The position numbers and the translations under genes were made by a program. This document shows positions 25,110 through 35,405 of a DNA stretch of 64,000 nt, piece by piece. The notes beneath the pieces were generated by a model. The model saw only the letters and a program-made list of their open reading frames with translations. It was not told the origin of the DNA and ran no database searches. This DNA is from Caballeronia sp. TF1N1 (lineage in GTDB: Bacteria > Pseudomonadota > Gammaproteobacteria > Burkholderiales > Burkholderiaceae), in NCBI RefSeq assembly GCF_022878925.1, contig NZ_CP084628.1, positions 806,001 through 870,000 of the forward strand, read 5' to 3'. Within the stretch, counting starts at the first letter, position 1. Each line of letters opens with the position of its first letter.

Positions 25110-27338
25110 GTGGATATGCAAGCTCATCCTTATTTGCAAAAGCCGGATGAAGAGGACGTGGTCCTCGGCAATCTGATCCAGGCCGTGATCGACGATATCT
25201 GGTGGCTGATCGGCGTCGCTGCTTTCGTCATCGCGGCGGCGGCTGTGTACTGCTATTTCGCGCGGCCCATCTACTCCGCCGACGCGCACGTGCGCGTCGA
25301 GACGAACGACAACACGTCGCAAGCGCTGACGCAGACGCAGACGGGTCAGGCCATCAACAGCGGATCGAGCGCGCTGCCGACGGATGCGGAAATAGAGATC
25401 ATCAAGAGCCGTGGCGTGGTCGCGCCGGTGGTCGATCAATGCAAGCTGAACTTCGCGGTATCGCCCATGACGATGCCGTTTTTCGGCAGCATCGCGGCGC
25501 GGTTCGCGACGCCCGGCCAGCTCGCGAAACCTTGGTTCGGCATGACGAAATACGCATGGGGCGGCGAGGTGATCGACGTCGATTCCGTCGATGTCGAACC
25601 GCGCTACGAAGGCAAGGACCTGATCCTCACCGCACTCGGCGATGAACGTTTTTCGCTCGTCGATCCGGACGGTCATGCGCTCTTGCAAGGCAGGGCCGGC
25701 GCAAGCGCAAGCGGCAATGGCGTGACGCTGCTGGTGACGAAGCTCGTGGCGCGCCCCGGCACGCAGTTCAAGGTAATGCGCGCGAACGACCTGAGCGCCA
25801 TCGGCGCGTTTCAATCGGGGATCACGGTGACGGAGCAAGGCAAGCAGACCGGCGTGATTCAGATATCGCTCGAAAATCAGAATCCGGACAAGGCGGCGGA
25901 AATCGCCAATGCGCTGGCGCAGTCTTATCTGCGTCAGCATATCGAGAGTAAGCAGGCCGACGCCAGCAAGATGCTCGAATTCCTGCGCAGCGAAGAGCCG
26001 CGTCTGAAGTCCGATCTTCAGCGCGCGGAAGCGGCTTTGACCGAGTATCAAAGGCAAGCGGGCGTCATCAACGCAAGCGACGAAGCCAAGGTCTATCTCG
26101 AAGGCAGCATCAACTATGAAGCGCAGATTTCCGCGCTACGTTTGCAGATTTCGTCGCTTGAGCAGCGTTATGGTAACGCGCATCCCGCGTTGCAGACCGC
26201 GCGCGATCAGCTCTCGCAACTCGAAGTGCAACGCGAACGTTATGCATCGCGTTTTCGCGATCTGCCGCAATCCGAAGTGAAGGCGGTCGCCTTGCAGCGC
26301 GATGCAAAAGTGGCCGAAGACATCTACGTGCTGCTGCTCAATCGCGTGCAGGAATTGTCCGTGCAGCGCGCGGGAACGGGCGGCAACGTGCATATCGTGG
26401 ATGCCGCGCTGCGTCCGGGCGATCCGGTCAAGCCGAAGAAAGTGCTCATCATGTCGGCGGCCGTGATTCTCGGCTTGATCCTCGGCACGGGTTTCGTGTT
26501 TGCGCGGCGCGCGATCTTCAAGGGCATCGACGATCCGGAAAGACTCGAACGTGTCGCTGCATTGCCTATCTTCGGCCTCGTGCCGCAAAGCGCGGAACAG
26601 ATCAAGTTCGATACCGACGCGCGCCGCTATCAGAACCGTGGCGATCGTCTGCGCGAGACACCGATCCTCGCGACCATGCGTCCGAACGATGTCACCGTCG
26701 AGATCATGCGCAGCCTGCGCACGTCGATTCAATTCGCGTTGATGGAATCGCGCAATCGCGTCGTCATGTTCACGGGGCCAGCAGCAGGCGTCGGCAAGAG
26801 CTTTCTGGCGGTGAATCTTGCCGTGCTGCTCGCGGCGACCGGCAAGAAAGTCTTGCTGATCGACGCCGACATGCGACGCGGCAAGCTCGAACGTTCCTTC
26901 GACGGCGAACGCGTGCCGGGTCTTGCCGAGTTGCTTGCGGGGAACATCGGGCTCGAAGAAGCGATACGCACGACGCGCATTCCATCGCTCGGTTTTCTTG
27001 CCGCGGGCAAGCGTCCGGAGAATCCTTCGGAGCTATTGATGTCGCCGCGTCTTCAGCAGTATCTCGATGGCCTGAGCCGCGCGTATGACGCAATCATCGT
27101 CGATACGCCGCCGGTGCTCGCAGTCACGGATGCGCTGATCGTCGGCAAGCTCGCGGGCGCCAACTTCCTCGTGCTGCGCTCCGGCGCACATAACGAAGCG
27201 GAGATCAGCGAAGCCACGCGCCGTTTGCGCACGGCGGGCATCGCGGTGCAGGGCGCGATTCTCAATGGCACGCCATTGCGGGCACGCGGCTACGGGCGCT
27301 CGCATTACGCGAGCACGGAAGAATATTTGAGCGCATGA
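25110..27338 (+). CDS. bceF: Tyrosine autokinase / chain-length regulator (BY-kinase)
   Basis: 742 residues, GTG start with GGGAG 7 bases upstream (ATG at 25116 possible). The Wzz-type domain has an N-terminal span (IWWLIGVAAFVIAAAAVYCY), a long coiled-coil periplasmic part (about 270-390) and a second span (LIMSAAVILGLILGTGFVFA). The cytoplasmic kinase has Walker A FTGPAAGVGKSF, A' LLIDADMRRG and B IIVDTPPVL. The tail carries the tyrosine cluster RARGYGRSHYASTEEYLSA, the autophosphorylation sites. BceF with BceE and BceI controls synthesis and export. Its stop overlaps a potential upstream ATG of bceG. Confidence 0.95.
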   Translation: MDMQAHPYLQKPDEEDVVLGNLIQAVIDDIWWLIGVAAFVIAAAAVYCYFARPIYSADAHVRVETNDNTSQALTQTQTGQAINSGSSALPTDAEIEIIKSRGVVAPVVDQCKLNFAVSPMTMPFFGSIAARFATPGQLAKPWFGMTKYAWGGEVIDVDSVDVEPRYEGKDLILTALGDERFSLVDPDGHALLQGRAGASASGNGVTLLVTKLVARPGTQFKVMRANDLSAIGAFQSGITVTEQGKQTGVIQISLENQNPDKAAEIANALAQSYLRQHIESKQADASKMLEFLRSEEPRLKSDLQRAEAALTEYQRQAGVINASDEAKVYLEGSINYEAQISALRLQISSLEQRYGNAHPALQTARDQLSQLEVQRERYASRFRDLPQSEVKAVALQRDAKVAEDIYVLLLNRVQELSVQRAGTGGNVHIVDAALRPGDPVKPKKVLIMSAAVILGLILGTGFVFARRAIFKGIDDPERLERVAALPIFGLVPQSAEQIKFDTDARRYQNRGDRLRETPILATMRPNDVTVEIMRSLRTSIQFALMESRNRVVMFTGPAAGVGKSFLAVNLAVLLAATGKKVLLIDADMRRGKLERSFDGERVPGLAELLAGNIGLEEAIRTTRIPSLGFLAAGKRPENPSELLMSPRLQQYLDGLSRAYDAIIVDTPPVLAVTDALIVGKLAGANFLVLRSGAHNEAEISEATRRLRTAGIAVQGAILNGTPLRARGYGRSHYASTEEYLSA

Positions 27339-27361
27339 AGTCGATTCGAGAGGAACGAGCC

Positions 27362-28339
27362 ATGACTCTGAAAGTTTCCGTGCTGGTGCCGACTTATCGG
27401 CGCCCGGCGGACCTCAAGCGCTGTCTTGCCGCATTGCGCGCGCAGACGCATTTGCCCGATGAAGTGCTGGTCATTGCGCGTCCGGAAGACGATGCGACCG
27501 CGCGACGTCTCGCCATCGAGATGAAAAGCGCGAACGGCTTTACGTTGCGCGTGATCGATACCGGCGCGGGTGGCCAGGTCGCCGCACTCAATCGCGGGCT
27601 GGAGGCCGCGCAGGGCGACATCATCGCCATCACGGACGACGATGCGGCGCCGCGCCCCGACTGGACCGCGCGCATCGTCACGGCATTCGCGCACGATACG
27701 CGGCTCGGCGCAATCGGCGGACGCGACTGGGTGCACGAGAAAGGCCGCGTGCTGGATGCGTCGCGCGAGGAGGTGGGCGTGATCCGGCGCACGGGGCGCA
27801 TTGTCGGCAATCATCATCTCGGCGTGGGCGCGGCGCGCCGTGTACGCATGCTGAAGGGCGCGAACATGAGCTATCGGCGCGTGGCCGTGGCGATGCTGCG
27901 CTTCGATACGCGTTTGCGCGGCGCGGGCGCGCAAGTGCATAACGACATGGCCTTCAGCATGAGCGTGGAGCGCGCGGGATGGCATGTGATGTACGACCCG
28001 CTGATCGCGGTGGATCACTTCCCGGCAGAACGTTTCGACGATGATCGCCGCGACGCGCAAACGCTCAACGCATTAGAGGACGCGGCCTACAACTTCCATC
28101 TGATCCTGAGCGAACAACTGGCATCGTTCGATCGCGAGGTCGCGTGGCTTTGGTATGCGTTGATCGGTACGCGCGTGTATCCGGGTGCGGTGCACGCGCT
28201 TGCTGCCGCGCGTTTCGGATTGCCGCGCGCATGGCAACGCTGGCGCGCGGTCCGACGAGGCGCATATGAAGCGCGCCGCGATGCGCGACATTCGCGCGAT
28301 GACACCACGCAATCCATTCATGCCGCGAGGACGCTATGA
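27362..28339 (+). CDS. bceG: Family 2 glycosyltransferase
   Basis: 325 residues from ATG 27362 (GAGAGGA 7 bases upstream); an ATG at 27335 overlapping the bceF stop is an alternative. It is a GT-A enzyme: VSVLVPTYRRPADLKRCLAA opening, DIIAITDDDAAPRPDW holding the DxD-type metal site near residue 95, and a later AKGANMSYRR-type GN segment. It adds one sugar of the cepacian repeat unit on the cytoplasmic side. Which sugar cannot be read from sequence. The stop overlaps bceH (ATGA). Confidence 0.88.
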   Translation: MTLKVSVLVPTYRRPADLKRCLAALRAQTHLPDEVLVIARPEDDATARRLAIEMKSANGFTLRVIDTGAGGQVAALNRGLEAAQGDIIAITDDDAAPRPDWTARIVTAFAHDTRLGAIGGRDWVHEKGRVLDASREEVGVIRRTGRIVGNHHLGVGAARRVRMLKGANMSYRRVAVAMLRFDTRLRGAGAQVHNDMAFSMSVERAGWHVMYDPLIAVDHFPAERFDDDRRDAQTLNALEDAAYNFHLILSEQLASFDREVAWLWYALIGTRVYPGAVHALAAARFGLPRAWQRWRAVRRGAYEARRDARHSRDDTTQSIHAARTL

Positions 28340-29463
28340 CTCACGTGCACGTGCATCTCTTTCATGGCGCGGACCCACGGCATTACCGTTCCGGCGATGA
28401 GATCGGCTGCCTCTACGGCTATCACCATGCCGAATCGCCGGAGTTCGTGCTTTCCTATTCACGCGATGCCGCCGAAGGTAAGCCGATGCGCATCTTGCGG
28501 CGCGCGCTTAAGACGATCGTAGGGTTCGACTTCATTCATACGTGGCGCAATCGCGATGACATCTTGTCCTCGGATGTCGTGTGGACGCATACGGAGCACG
28601 AGCATCTTTCGGTCGCGCTGTTGCTGCTTCTCAAGGGCCGGCGCAAGGAATCGCCAGGCTCGCCGCTCTTGCTCGCGCAGTCGATCTGGTTGCTCGACAA
28701 GTGGGCGGGTTATGGCGCGTTACGTCGCTGGGTGTATCGCAAGCTGATCGACCGGGCCGATATTCTCACCACGCATTCCAGCGTGAATGCAGCGCTGGTG
28801 CGCGAATACTTCGACCGTGAAGCGACCCAAGTCTTCTATGGTCTGAACATGCAGGACTTCACGGTGCAAGCGCCGCGCGAATGGACGCCGCACGCGCCGG
28901 TGCGCATCGGCGCAATTGGCAATGACCGTGACCGCGACTGGCCGACGCTTGCCGCCGCGTTTCGCAACGACGCGCGCTACGAAGTGCGAATTGCAACGCG
29001 TCGCCGGGTGCCGGCGGCCTTGCGCGCATCGAATGTTCATGTGGCGCCTGCAATCGGTCTCAAGGCCGCGCGCGAGGTCTACGATTGGGCCGACGTGATC
29101 GTCGTGCCATTGCGCGCAAATACGCATGCCTCGGGGCTGACGGTGCTGCTCGAAGCCATCGCGCTTGGCAAGCCCGTGATCGTCACCGATGTCGGTGGCC
29201 TGCGCGACTACTTCGGCGCAGGACATGTCGCCTATGTGCCCGCGCACGATTCCGCCGCCATGCGCCGCGCGCTCGATGAAATGCGCTCGAACCCGGCGCT
29301 TGCGCTTCATCGCGCACAAGCGGCGCTGCGGCATTTCATCGAGCAGGACTACACCACGCGGGAATTCGCGCTGCAGCACGTGAGGATTACGCGCGAGGCG
29401 CTGCGTCCTTCGTTCGGACGCAACATGCATACGCGTTCACAACCGACGCACCGCACGAGTTGA
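28336..29463 (+). CDS. bceH: GT4-like glycosyltransferase
   Basis: 375 residues. The donor domain is recognisable: AREVYDWADVIVVPLRANTH, then ASGLTVLLEAIALGKPVIVT near residue 260, the E-x7-E nucleotide-sugar signature of GT-B enzymes. The acceptor half is divergent (VHVHLFHGADPRHYRSGDE). It starts inside the bceG stop codon (ATGA), showing tight coupling, and ends 4 bases before bceI. It transfers one residue of the repeat unit; the specificity is unknown. Confidence 0.85.
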   Translation: MTHVHVHLFHGADPRHYRSGDEIGCLYGYHHAESPEFVLSYSRDAAEGKPMRILRRALKTIVGFDFIHTWRNRDDILSSDVVWTHTEHEHLSVALLLLLKGRRKESPGSPLLLAQSIWLLDKWAGYGALRRWVYRKLIDRADILTTHSSVNAALVREYFDREATQVFYGLNMQDFTVQAPREWTPHAPVRIGAIGNDRDRDWPTLAAAFRNDARYEVRIATRRRVPAALRASNVHVAPAIGLKAAREVYDWADVIVVPLRANTHASGLTVLLEAIALGKPVIVTDVGGLRDYFGAGHVAYVPAHDSAAMRRALDEMRSNPALALHRAQAALRHFIEQDYTTREFALQHVRITREALRPSFGRNMHTRSQPTHRTS

Positions 29464-29467
29464 TGCG

Positions 29468-30982
29468 ATGACCGCGCCCACGCTTCCTCATTCCCCACGC
29501 GCGCCACGCAATCTCGCCGGTCGCATCGGCAAGGTCGGCGAGGACTCGACGCACACGCGCAAGGGCGCACCGGAGTGGACCGCGCAAGCCATCGTCTGGG
29601 GCTTGACGACGCTGCTCGTGCTCGCCAAGCAAGGCACCGTGCTCACGCTCGCCTTCCCGTTGATGGCCACGCTTGCCGCGCTATGGCTCTACTTCAAGAG
29701 CCCGGCGCGTTATGTGGGCTTCATGTGGTGGGTCTGGTTCCTGAGCCCCGAAGTGCGGCGTCTCGCGGACTGGGGCAAGGGCGGCTTCACGCCGACGAGT
29801 CTCATCCAGATTGCGCCACTCGTCGTCACGATGATCTGCGGCATCACCCTCTTGCGGCAATATCGCGTGCTTGCGCAACGGCGCGGCCTGCCGGTGCTGC
29901 TGATGCTGCTCGGTATCGCGTATGCGTATCTCATCGGCGTGGCCGCGAGCGGGCCGATGGCCGCCACTTACGACCTCGCGAACTGGCTTTATCCGGTGCT
30001 GATCGGCTTTCACATTCTCGTGAATGCGCACGAGTATCCGAAATATCGCAAGGTCATGCTCGATACGTTCGTGTGGGGCCTCTTCATCATGGGCGCATAC
30101 GGCATCGTGCAATTCTTCGTCATGCCGCCGTGGGACGCCATGTGGATGATCGGCTCGCAGATGAACTCGCAAGGCGAGCCGGTGCCGCTCGGCGTGCGTG
30201 TATTCAGCACGATGAACTCGTCAGGGCCATTTGCGCTCGTGGTCATGGCCGCGCTGACCTTCGTGATGGCGGGCACGCAGCGCATCAAATGGATTGCTGG
30301 CGGTCTCGGCTTCGTATCGTTCGGTCTTTCGCTCGTGCGCTCGGCGTGGGGCGGATGGATCATCTCGATGGTGTTGCAGCTCATCAAGGCAAGCAACCGC
30401 GTGCGCTTGCGGATACTGCTTGGCGCTATCGTGCTCGTCGGGATCTCGATCCCTTTGATGACCGTCGGGCCGATTGCCGACCGTCTGGGCACGCGTCTCC
30501 AGACCATGACCAACCTGAGCGACGACAGCAGCTACGCGGCACGCAACGAGTTCTATGCGAACTTCATGGTCACCGCCTTCACCGATGTCACCGGCGAAGG
30601 TTTTGGCGCTACCGGAACCTCGACGAAACTCGCGAGTGCAAACGGTGATCTTGGCAAATACGGCAGCTTCGATAGCGGCCTCATGAACGTGCCGTTCGTG
30701 CTCGGCTGGCCCGGCGGATTGATGTATGTCGCGGGCGTGGGCCTCTTGCTCGTGCGTGCGTTACGCGCTTCATTTTCCCTGCGCGACGACAAGTTCGCGC
30801 AAGCGTGCCTGAGTCTTTCATTTTCGATGGTCGGCATTCTCGTGTTCGCTAACACCTTCGTCAGTACGGGCGGATCGTTGCTGTTCATGAGCCTCTTTTC
30901 GATCATCGCCGCGCGCCATCATGCCAAGCTCACGCGCCGGCGCGCCACGTTTTCTCCTTCCATCACGAGGTCAAGCCGATGA
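29468..30982 (+). CDS. bceI: Polysaccharide polymerase, O-antigen ligase-like (Wzy)
   Basis: 504 residues with about eleven hydrophobic segments, for example AIVWGLTTLLVLAKQGTVLT, and a large periplasmic loop around residues 330-430 (RLGTRLQTMTNLSDDSSYAARNEFY) that holds Wzy/WaaL-like conserved polar residues. It sits between glycosyltransferases in the bce-I order and should polymerise repeat units on the periplasmic face. The N-terminal 45 residues are charged and cytoplasmic. The stop overlaps bceJ by ATGA. Confidence 0.87.
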   Translation: MTAPTLPHSPRAPRNLAGRIGKVGEDSTHTRKGAPEWTAQAIVWGLTTLLVLAKQGTVLTLAFPLMATLAALWLYFKSPARYVGFMWWVWFLSPEVRRLADWGKGGFTPTSLIQIAPLVVTMICGITLLRQYRVLAQRRGLPVLLMLLGIAYAYLIGVAASGPMAATYDLANWLYPVLIGFHILVNAHEYPKYRKVMLDTFVWGLFIMGAYGIVQFFVMPPWDAMWMIGSQMNSQGEPVPLGVRVFSTMNSSGPFALVVMAALTFVMAGTQRIKWIAGGLGFVSFGLSLVRSAWGGWIISMVLQLIKASNRVRLRILLGAIVLVGISIPLMTVGPIADRLGTRLQTMTNLSDDSSYAARNEFYANFMVTAFTDVTGEGFGATGTSTKLASANGDLGKYGSFDSGLMNVPFVLGWPGGLMYVAGVGLLLVRALRASFSLRDDKFAQACLSLSFSMVGILVFANTFVSTGGSLLFMSLFSIIAARHHAKLTRRRATFSPSITRSSR

Positions 30983-32157
30983 AGATCGCGATCGTCACGC
31001 ACGTCGTGCGTCATAACGACGGCCAGGGGCGCGTCAACTACGAGATTGCACGCGCGGCGCTCGCGGAAGGGCATGACGTGACGCTGATTGCGTCGCATGT
31101 CGCGCCCGAACTGCTGCAAAACCCGCGATTGCGCTGGGTGCGCGTGACAGCGGGCCGCTACTGGCCGACGCGGCTGCTCAAGCAACAGGTCTTCGCCATC
31201 AAGAGCGCCTGGTGGTTGCGCACGCACCGCGATGAATACGATGTCCTGCACGTGAATGGCTTCATCACGTGGGCGAAGGCCGACGTGAACACCGCGCACT
31301 TCGTGCATGGCGGCTGGACGCGTAGCCCGTATTATCCGTTTCGCTTGAGCGGAGGTGTCTGGTCGGCGTATCAGGTGATCTATAGCCGCATGAATGCGTG
31401 GCTCGAAGGATGGGCTTATCGACGCTCGCGTGTGATCGCGGCGGTATCGGAGAAAGTGGCCGAGGAGATACGCGCGGGCGGTATAGAGCGAAATCGTGTC
31501 GAAGTGGTTTATAACGGCGTGGACACGGCCGCGTTCTCGCATGCGAGCAAGAACCGCTCGATGTTCGATCTCCCCGATGACGCGTGCCTGTTGCTCTTCG
31601 TCGGCGACTTGCGCACGCCGCGCAAAAACCTTCAAACGGTGCTGCAAGCGCTGGTGGGTCTGCCGCGTAGCGTGCAACTCGTCGTGGCGGGTTATCTGCC
31701 GGGCAGTCCTTATCCGGAGCAGGCACGCATTCTCGGCATTGCGGACCGCGTGCATTTTCTCGGGCTCGTCAAGGACATGCCGACCTTGATGCATTCCGTC
31801 GATGTCTTCGTGTTTCCCTCGCGTTACGAAGCCATGAGTCTTTCGCTGCTCGAAGCGCTTGCAGCGGGTCTTCCCGTGGTGACGGCGCAAACGGCTGGTG
31901 GCGCGGAGATCATAGGCGACACGTGCGGCATCGTGCTCGACGATCCCGACGATGAACTGGCACTCGCACGCGCCATCGATACGTTGGCGCATTCGCCCGC
32001 ACGTCGCGCCGAAATGGGCGAAGCGGCGACGCAACTCGCGACCAATTTCAACTGGGCGCGCATGGCGCGTCGTTACCTCGACCTTTATCGCAGCTTCGCG
32101 CAGCGTGAGCGTTCACCCGCCCCGCTTGCTGCAACCTCCGCGCAAACAGGCGTCTGA
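30979..32157 (+). CDS. bceJ: GT4 glycosyltransferase
   Basis: 392 residues. The GT-B opening KIAIVTHVVRHNDGQGRVNY (glycine-rich acceptor loop), VYNGVDTAAFSH in the linker, LLFVGDLRTPRKN at the start of the donor domain, and SRYEAMSLSLLEALAAGLPV near residue 278 are all present. It starts with an ATGA overlap with bceI. One of the enzymes building the cepacian heptasaccharide repeat. Confidence 0.9.
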   Translation: MKIAIVTHVVRHNDGQGRVNYEIARAALAEGHDVTLIASHVAPELLQNPRLRWVRVTAGRYWPTRLLKQQVFAIKSAWWLRTHRDEYDVLHVNGFITWAKADVNTAHFVHGGWTRSPYYPFRLSGGVWSAYQVIYSRMNAWLEGWAYRRSRVIAAVSEKVAEEIRAGGIERNRVEVVYNGVDTAAFSHASKNRSMFDLPDDACLLLFVGDLRTPRKNLQTVLQALVGLPRSVQLVVAGYLPGSPYPEQARILGIADRVHFLGLVKDMPTLMHSVDVFVFPSRYEAMSLSLLEALAAGLPVVTAQTAGGAEIIGDTCGIVLDDPDDELALARAIDTLAHSPARRAEMGEAATQLATNFNWARMARRYLDLYRSFAQRERSPAPLAATSAQTGV

Positions 32158-32206
32158 CCGCTCAACCCGAGCTTATCCCGAGACTAACCCGACCTTGGAC
32201 CCACAC

Positions 32207-33373
32207 ATGAGCACGCACACTATCAAGTCCCTGCAAATCGGTATGCATTGGTTCCCCGAGCGCGCGGGCGGACTCGATCGCATGTATTACACGCTGGTCG
32301 GTGCGCTGCCTGCGGCGGGCGTCGATGTGCGCGGCGTGGTCGCGGGCTCGCCTCGCGTGGCTGTCGATACGGGCGGCGCGATTCGCGGCTTCGGTCCCGC
32401 CGCGCAGTCGTTGCCGCGACGCCTGATGAATGCACGCAACGCATTGCGCGACACCTTGAAGAGTGAGCGTCCCGATGTCGTCTCCTCGCACTTCGCGCTT
32501 TATACGTTTCCTGGTCTCGATGTGACGCGCGGCATCGCGCAGGTATCGCATTTTCAGGGGCCTTGGGCGGATGAGAGTCATGTGGAAGGCGCCGACTCGT
32601 TCGGGCAGCGCGCGAAGTTCATGCTGGAGCGGCGCGTGTATGCGCGTTCTTCGCGGCTGATCGTCTTGTCGGAAGCGTTCGGGCAGATTTTGAGCACGCG
32701 CTATGGCGTGCCGGAAGAGCGCATTCGCGTGGTGCCGGGCTGCGTGGACGTCGCGCAATTCGACCTGAAGATGACGCGCACCGAAGCGCGCAGGCGTCTG
32801 CAATTGCCGGTGGGAAGACCGATCGTGCTCGCGGTGCGGCGGCTCGTGCGGCGCATGGGACTCGAATCGCTGATCGACGCGATGACGCGCGTGAAAGCCA
32901 AGATCCCCGATGTGCTACTGCTGATCGCGGGCAAAGGCAGGCTTGCGGACGAGTTGCAGCAGCGTATCGATGCAGCGGGCTTGCAGGATAGCGTGCGCCT
33001 GCTCGGCTTCGTGCCCGATGAGCAGCTCGCCGCGCTTTATAGTTCCGCCGATGTGAGTATCGTGCCGACAGTCGCGCTGGAAGGCTTTGGCTTGATTACC
33101 GTGGAATCCCTGGCTTCGGGAACGCCGGTGCTGGTTACGCCGGTTGGTGGCTTGCCAGAAGCGGTACGTGGACTATCCGAGGACCTCGTGCTGGCATCGA
33201 CCGGCGCGGATGCTATCGCCGATGGACTGATCGCCGCGTTCGATGGATCGCTCGATCTCCCGAACGAGGCGGATTGCAGGCGTTACGCGTGGGAACATTT
33301 CGATCGCGGCGTGATTGCGCGGCGCGTGGCTGCGGTTTATGAGGAAGCGATTGAAGCGGGACCGGTGCATTGA
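32207..33373 (+). CDS. bceK: GT4 glycosyltransferase
   Basis: 388 residues. Characteristic parts are FPERAGGLDRMYYTLVG (acceptor loop), VVPGCVDVAQFD (linker), the RPIVLAVRRLVRRMGLESLI strand-helix with the phosphate-binding Arg/Lys, and ALEGFGLITVESLASGTPVLV near residue 300. The ATG at 32207 is 49 bases after bceJ; a frame continuing further upstream overlaps bceJ and is not expected to be used. It is the last gene of the bce-I operon, followed by a strong terminator. Confidence 0.88.
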   Translation: MSTHTIKSLQIGMHWFPERAGGLDRMYYTLVGALPAAGVDVRGVVAGSPRVAVDTGGAIRGFGPAAQSLPRRLMNARNALRDTLKSERPDVVSSHFALYTFPGLDVTRGIAQVSHFQGPWADESHVEGADSFGQRAKFMLERRVYARSSRLIVLSEAFGQILSTRYGVPEERIRVVPGCVDVAQFDLKMTRTEARRRLQLPVGRPIVLAVRRLVRRMGLESLIDAMTRVKAKIPDVLLLIAGKGRLADELQQRIDAAGLQDSVRLLGFVPDEQLAALYSSADVSIVPTVALEGFGLITVESLASGTPVLVTPVGGLPEAVRGLSEDLVLASTGADAIADGLIAAFDGSLDLPNEADCRRYAWEHFDRGVIARRVAAVYEEAIEAGPVH

Positions 33374-33381
33374 AAAACGAT

Positions 33382-33417
33382 AAAGCGCTTCCGCGGATAA
33401 CCGCCGAAGCGCTTTTT
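33382..33417. terminator. Bidirectional rho-independent terminator
   Basis: Outer stem AAAGCGCTTC (33382-33391) / GAAGCGCTTT (33406-33415) with an inner GCGG/CCGC pair and a TTTTT run on the plus strand; A-residues before the left arm give a T-run on the minus strand. It ends bceK and the convergent bceM. Confidence 0.85.
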
Positions 33418-33437
33418 AATCGACGCTCAAGCGTAAA

Positions 33438-34355
33438 TCAGACCGCTACTCGCGCGCTCATATACTCGTACATCCACTCCAACGTGCAATCGATCGGTGT
33501 AGCCGGCACTTGCCCGATCACCCGCCGCAACTTGCGATTGGACCCGACGAGCCGCGCGATCTCATTGCGTCTCAAGAAACGCGGATCGACGAATACATCG
33601 ATCTTGTAGCCGGCTATGCGCGCAAGCATTTCAAGCACCTCGCCAAGCGAATGACTACGCCCGGAGCAGATGTTGAACGTCTCACCCGCAGGCGCCGCTT
33701 CGAGCAATTTCGCATAGGCGGCCACCACGTCCCGTACATCGGAGAAGTCGCGCGACACATTCAGATTGCCGAGCGAGATGCGCGCTTCATGCCGTGCGTA
33801 GTGCCCGACGATCTTCGGCAACACATAGTCTTCGCTTTGTCCCACGCCTGTATAGTTGAACGGCCGCACGAAGAAGATCGGCAACCGGTCCATCCATAGC
33901 CGCGATGCCTGTTCCATCGCGAGCTTGCTGACCGCATAGTCGTTGGCGGGCTTGATATCGACATCTTCATCGATCACTTCCACCGCTGCGTTGCCGTACA
34001 CATTGGCCGTACTTGCAAGCAAGACCGCGCGCGGCTTGCGGTCGAGCGTGGCGAGCGCGGCAAGCAGGTTACGCGTGCCGACGATATTCACGAGATAAGT
34101 CGTGCTCGGCGTGTTGCCCGTGACATGCGCCGCGCCCGCCAGGTGCACGACGACATCGGGCCGCGCATCGGCGACGAATGACTTGAGGGCGTCAGCGTCG
34201 AGCAGATCGACGGGCAGGCCGACGACATTGGGCACATCGGCTTCCGGCGAAGCGGACGTGGTGCCCCAGACGTCGTAGCCTGCGTTCATCAAATGCGCCG
34301 CCATGTGGCGGCCCGTGAAGCCGGAGAGCCCGGTTATGAGTGCGCGACGAGGCAT
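33438..34355 (-). CDS. bceM: GDP-6-deoxy-4-keto-D-mannose reductase
   Basis: 305 residues. An extended SDR: ALITGLSGFTGRHMAAHL (nucleotide motif), VVHLAGAAHV, the catalytic Tyr-Lys pair in NDYAVSKLAMEQ, and the NFICSGR-like NICSGRSHSLGEVLEM near the C-terminus. It reduces the product of BceN to GDP-D-rhamnose, the rhamnose donor of cepacian; GDP-fucose-type synthesis is less likely in this locus. It begins 6 bases after bceN and is cotranscribed with it. Confidence 0.88.
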   Translation of the reverse strand: MPRRALITGLSGFTGRHMAAHLMNAGYDVWGTTSASPEADVPNVVGLPVDLLDADALKSFVADARPDVVVHLAGAAHVTGNTPSTTYLVNIVGTRNLLAALATLDRKPRAVLLASTANVYGNAAVEVIDEDVDIKPANDYAVSKLAMEQASRLWMDRLPIFFVRPFNYTGVGQSEDYVLPKIVGHYARHEARISLGNLNVSRDFSDVRDVVAAYAKLLEAAPAGETFNICSGRSHSLGEVLEMLARIAGYKIDVFVDPRFLRRNEIARLVGSNRKLRRVIGQVPATPIDCTLEWMYEYMSARVAV

Positions 34356-34361
34356 GGGCGT

Positions 34362-35405
34362 TCAGAAGGTAGGCTGCAATTCGTTACGCTTCAGGTCCGC
34401 TTCCACCATCATCTGGCAGAGCGCTTCGAGCGTGGTCGTGGGATGCCAGCCCAGCTTTTCGCGTGCCTTGTCCGCGCTGCCAATCAACAAATCCACTTCC
34501 GCCGGACGATAGAACTTCGGGTTCACGCGCACCAGCGTACGTCCCGTCGATATGTCGATACCGCGTTCGCGCTCGCCTTTACCGGCCCATTCAAGTTGAT
34601 AACCCGCTGCGGCAAATGCCATGCGCACGAAGTCGCGTACCGTCTCCGTGCGATTGGTGGCGAGCACATAAGTATCGGGCTCGCTCGCCTGCAGCATGCG
34701 CCACATGCCTTCCACGTATTCGGCGGCAAAGCCCCAGTCGCGCTTTGCGTCGAGATTGCCAAGCTCGAGCAACTCTTCCTTGCCGAGCTTTATTTTTGCA
34801 ACCGTATCCGTGATCTTGCGCGTGACGAATTCACGGCCACGCAACGGCGATTCGTGATTGAACAAGATGCCGCTGCATCCGAAGATGTTGTACGACTCGC
34901 GATAATTGATCGTCGTCCAATGAGCGAACAGCTTGGCCACACCATATGGGCTACGCGGATAAAAGGGCGTCTCCTCCGATTGCGGAATCGCCTGCACCTT
35001 GCCGAACATCTCCGATGTCGATGCCTGGTAATAGCGGATCGTCGGATCGATCACGCGCACGGCTTCGAGCAGATTGAGTGCGCCTAAGCCCGTGACGCCC
35101 GCGGTCGTCGAAGGCTGATCGAAGGAGACGCCCACGAAGCTTTGCGCCGCGAGGTTATAGAGCTCGCTTGCTTCGGCGGATTCGAGCAGACGCAGGTTCG
35201 AACCAAGATCGGTCAGATCGTGCTCAACCAGCTTGAGCTTCGGATGCCGGTCTATACCGAGTTCCGCGATACGCCAGAAATTCACCGAGCTCGTGCGCCG
35301 ATACGTACCGACCACTTCGTAACCTTTGTCGAGCAGCAGCTTGGCAAGATACGCGCCGTCCTGCCCCGATACTCCGGTGATGATCGCCTTGTTCTGCGTG
35401 GCCAT
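34362..35405 (-). CDS. bceN: GDP-mannose 4,6-dehydratase
   Basis: 347 residues. The opening [20 protein letters not shown] is the GMD signature; [13 protein letters not shown] holds the Ser/Thr-Glu pair, and the [10 protein letters not shown] segment holds the Tyr-Lys pair. [17 protein letters not shown] is also specific to the GMD family. It converts GDP-mannose from BceA into GDP-4-keto-6-deoxymannose. It is divergent from the beta-propeller gene over 280 bases. Confidence 0.94.
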   Translation of the reverse strand: MATQNKAIITGVSGQDGAYLAKLLLDKGYEVVGTYRRTSSVNFWRIAELGIDRHPKLKLVEHDLTDLGSNLRLLESAEASELYNLAAQSFVGVSFDQPSTTAGVTGLGALNLLEAVRVIDPTIRYYQASTSEMFGKVQAIPQSEETPFYPRSPYGVAKLFAHWTTINYRESYNIFGCSGILFNHESPLRGREFVTRKITDTVAKIKLGKEELLELGNLDAKRDWGFAAEYVEGMWRMLQASEPDTYVLATNRTETVRDFVRMAFAAAGYQLEWAGKGERERGIDISTGRTLVRVNPKFYRPAEVDLLIGSADKAREKLGWHPTTTLEALCQMMVEADLKRNELQPTF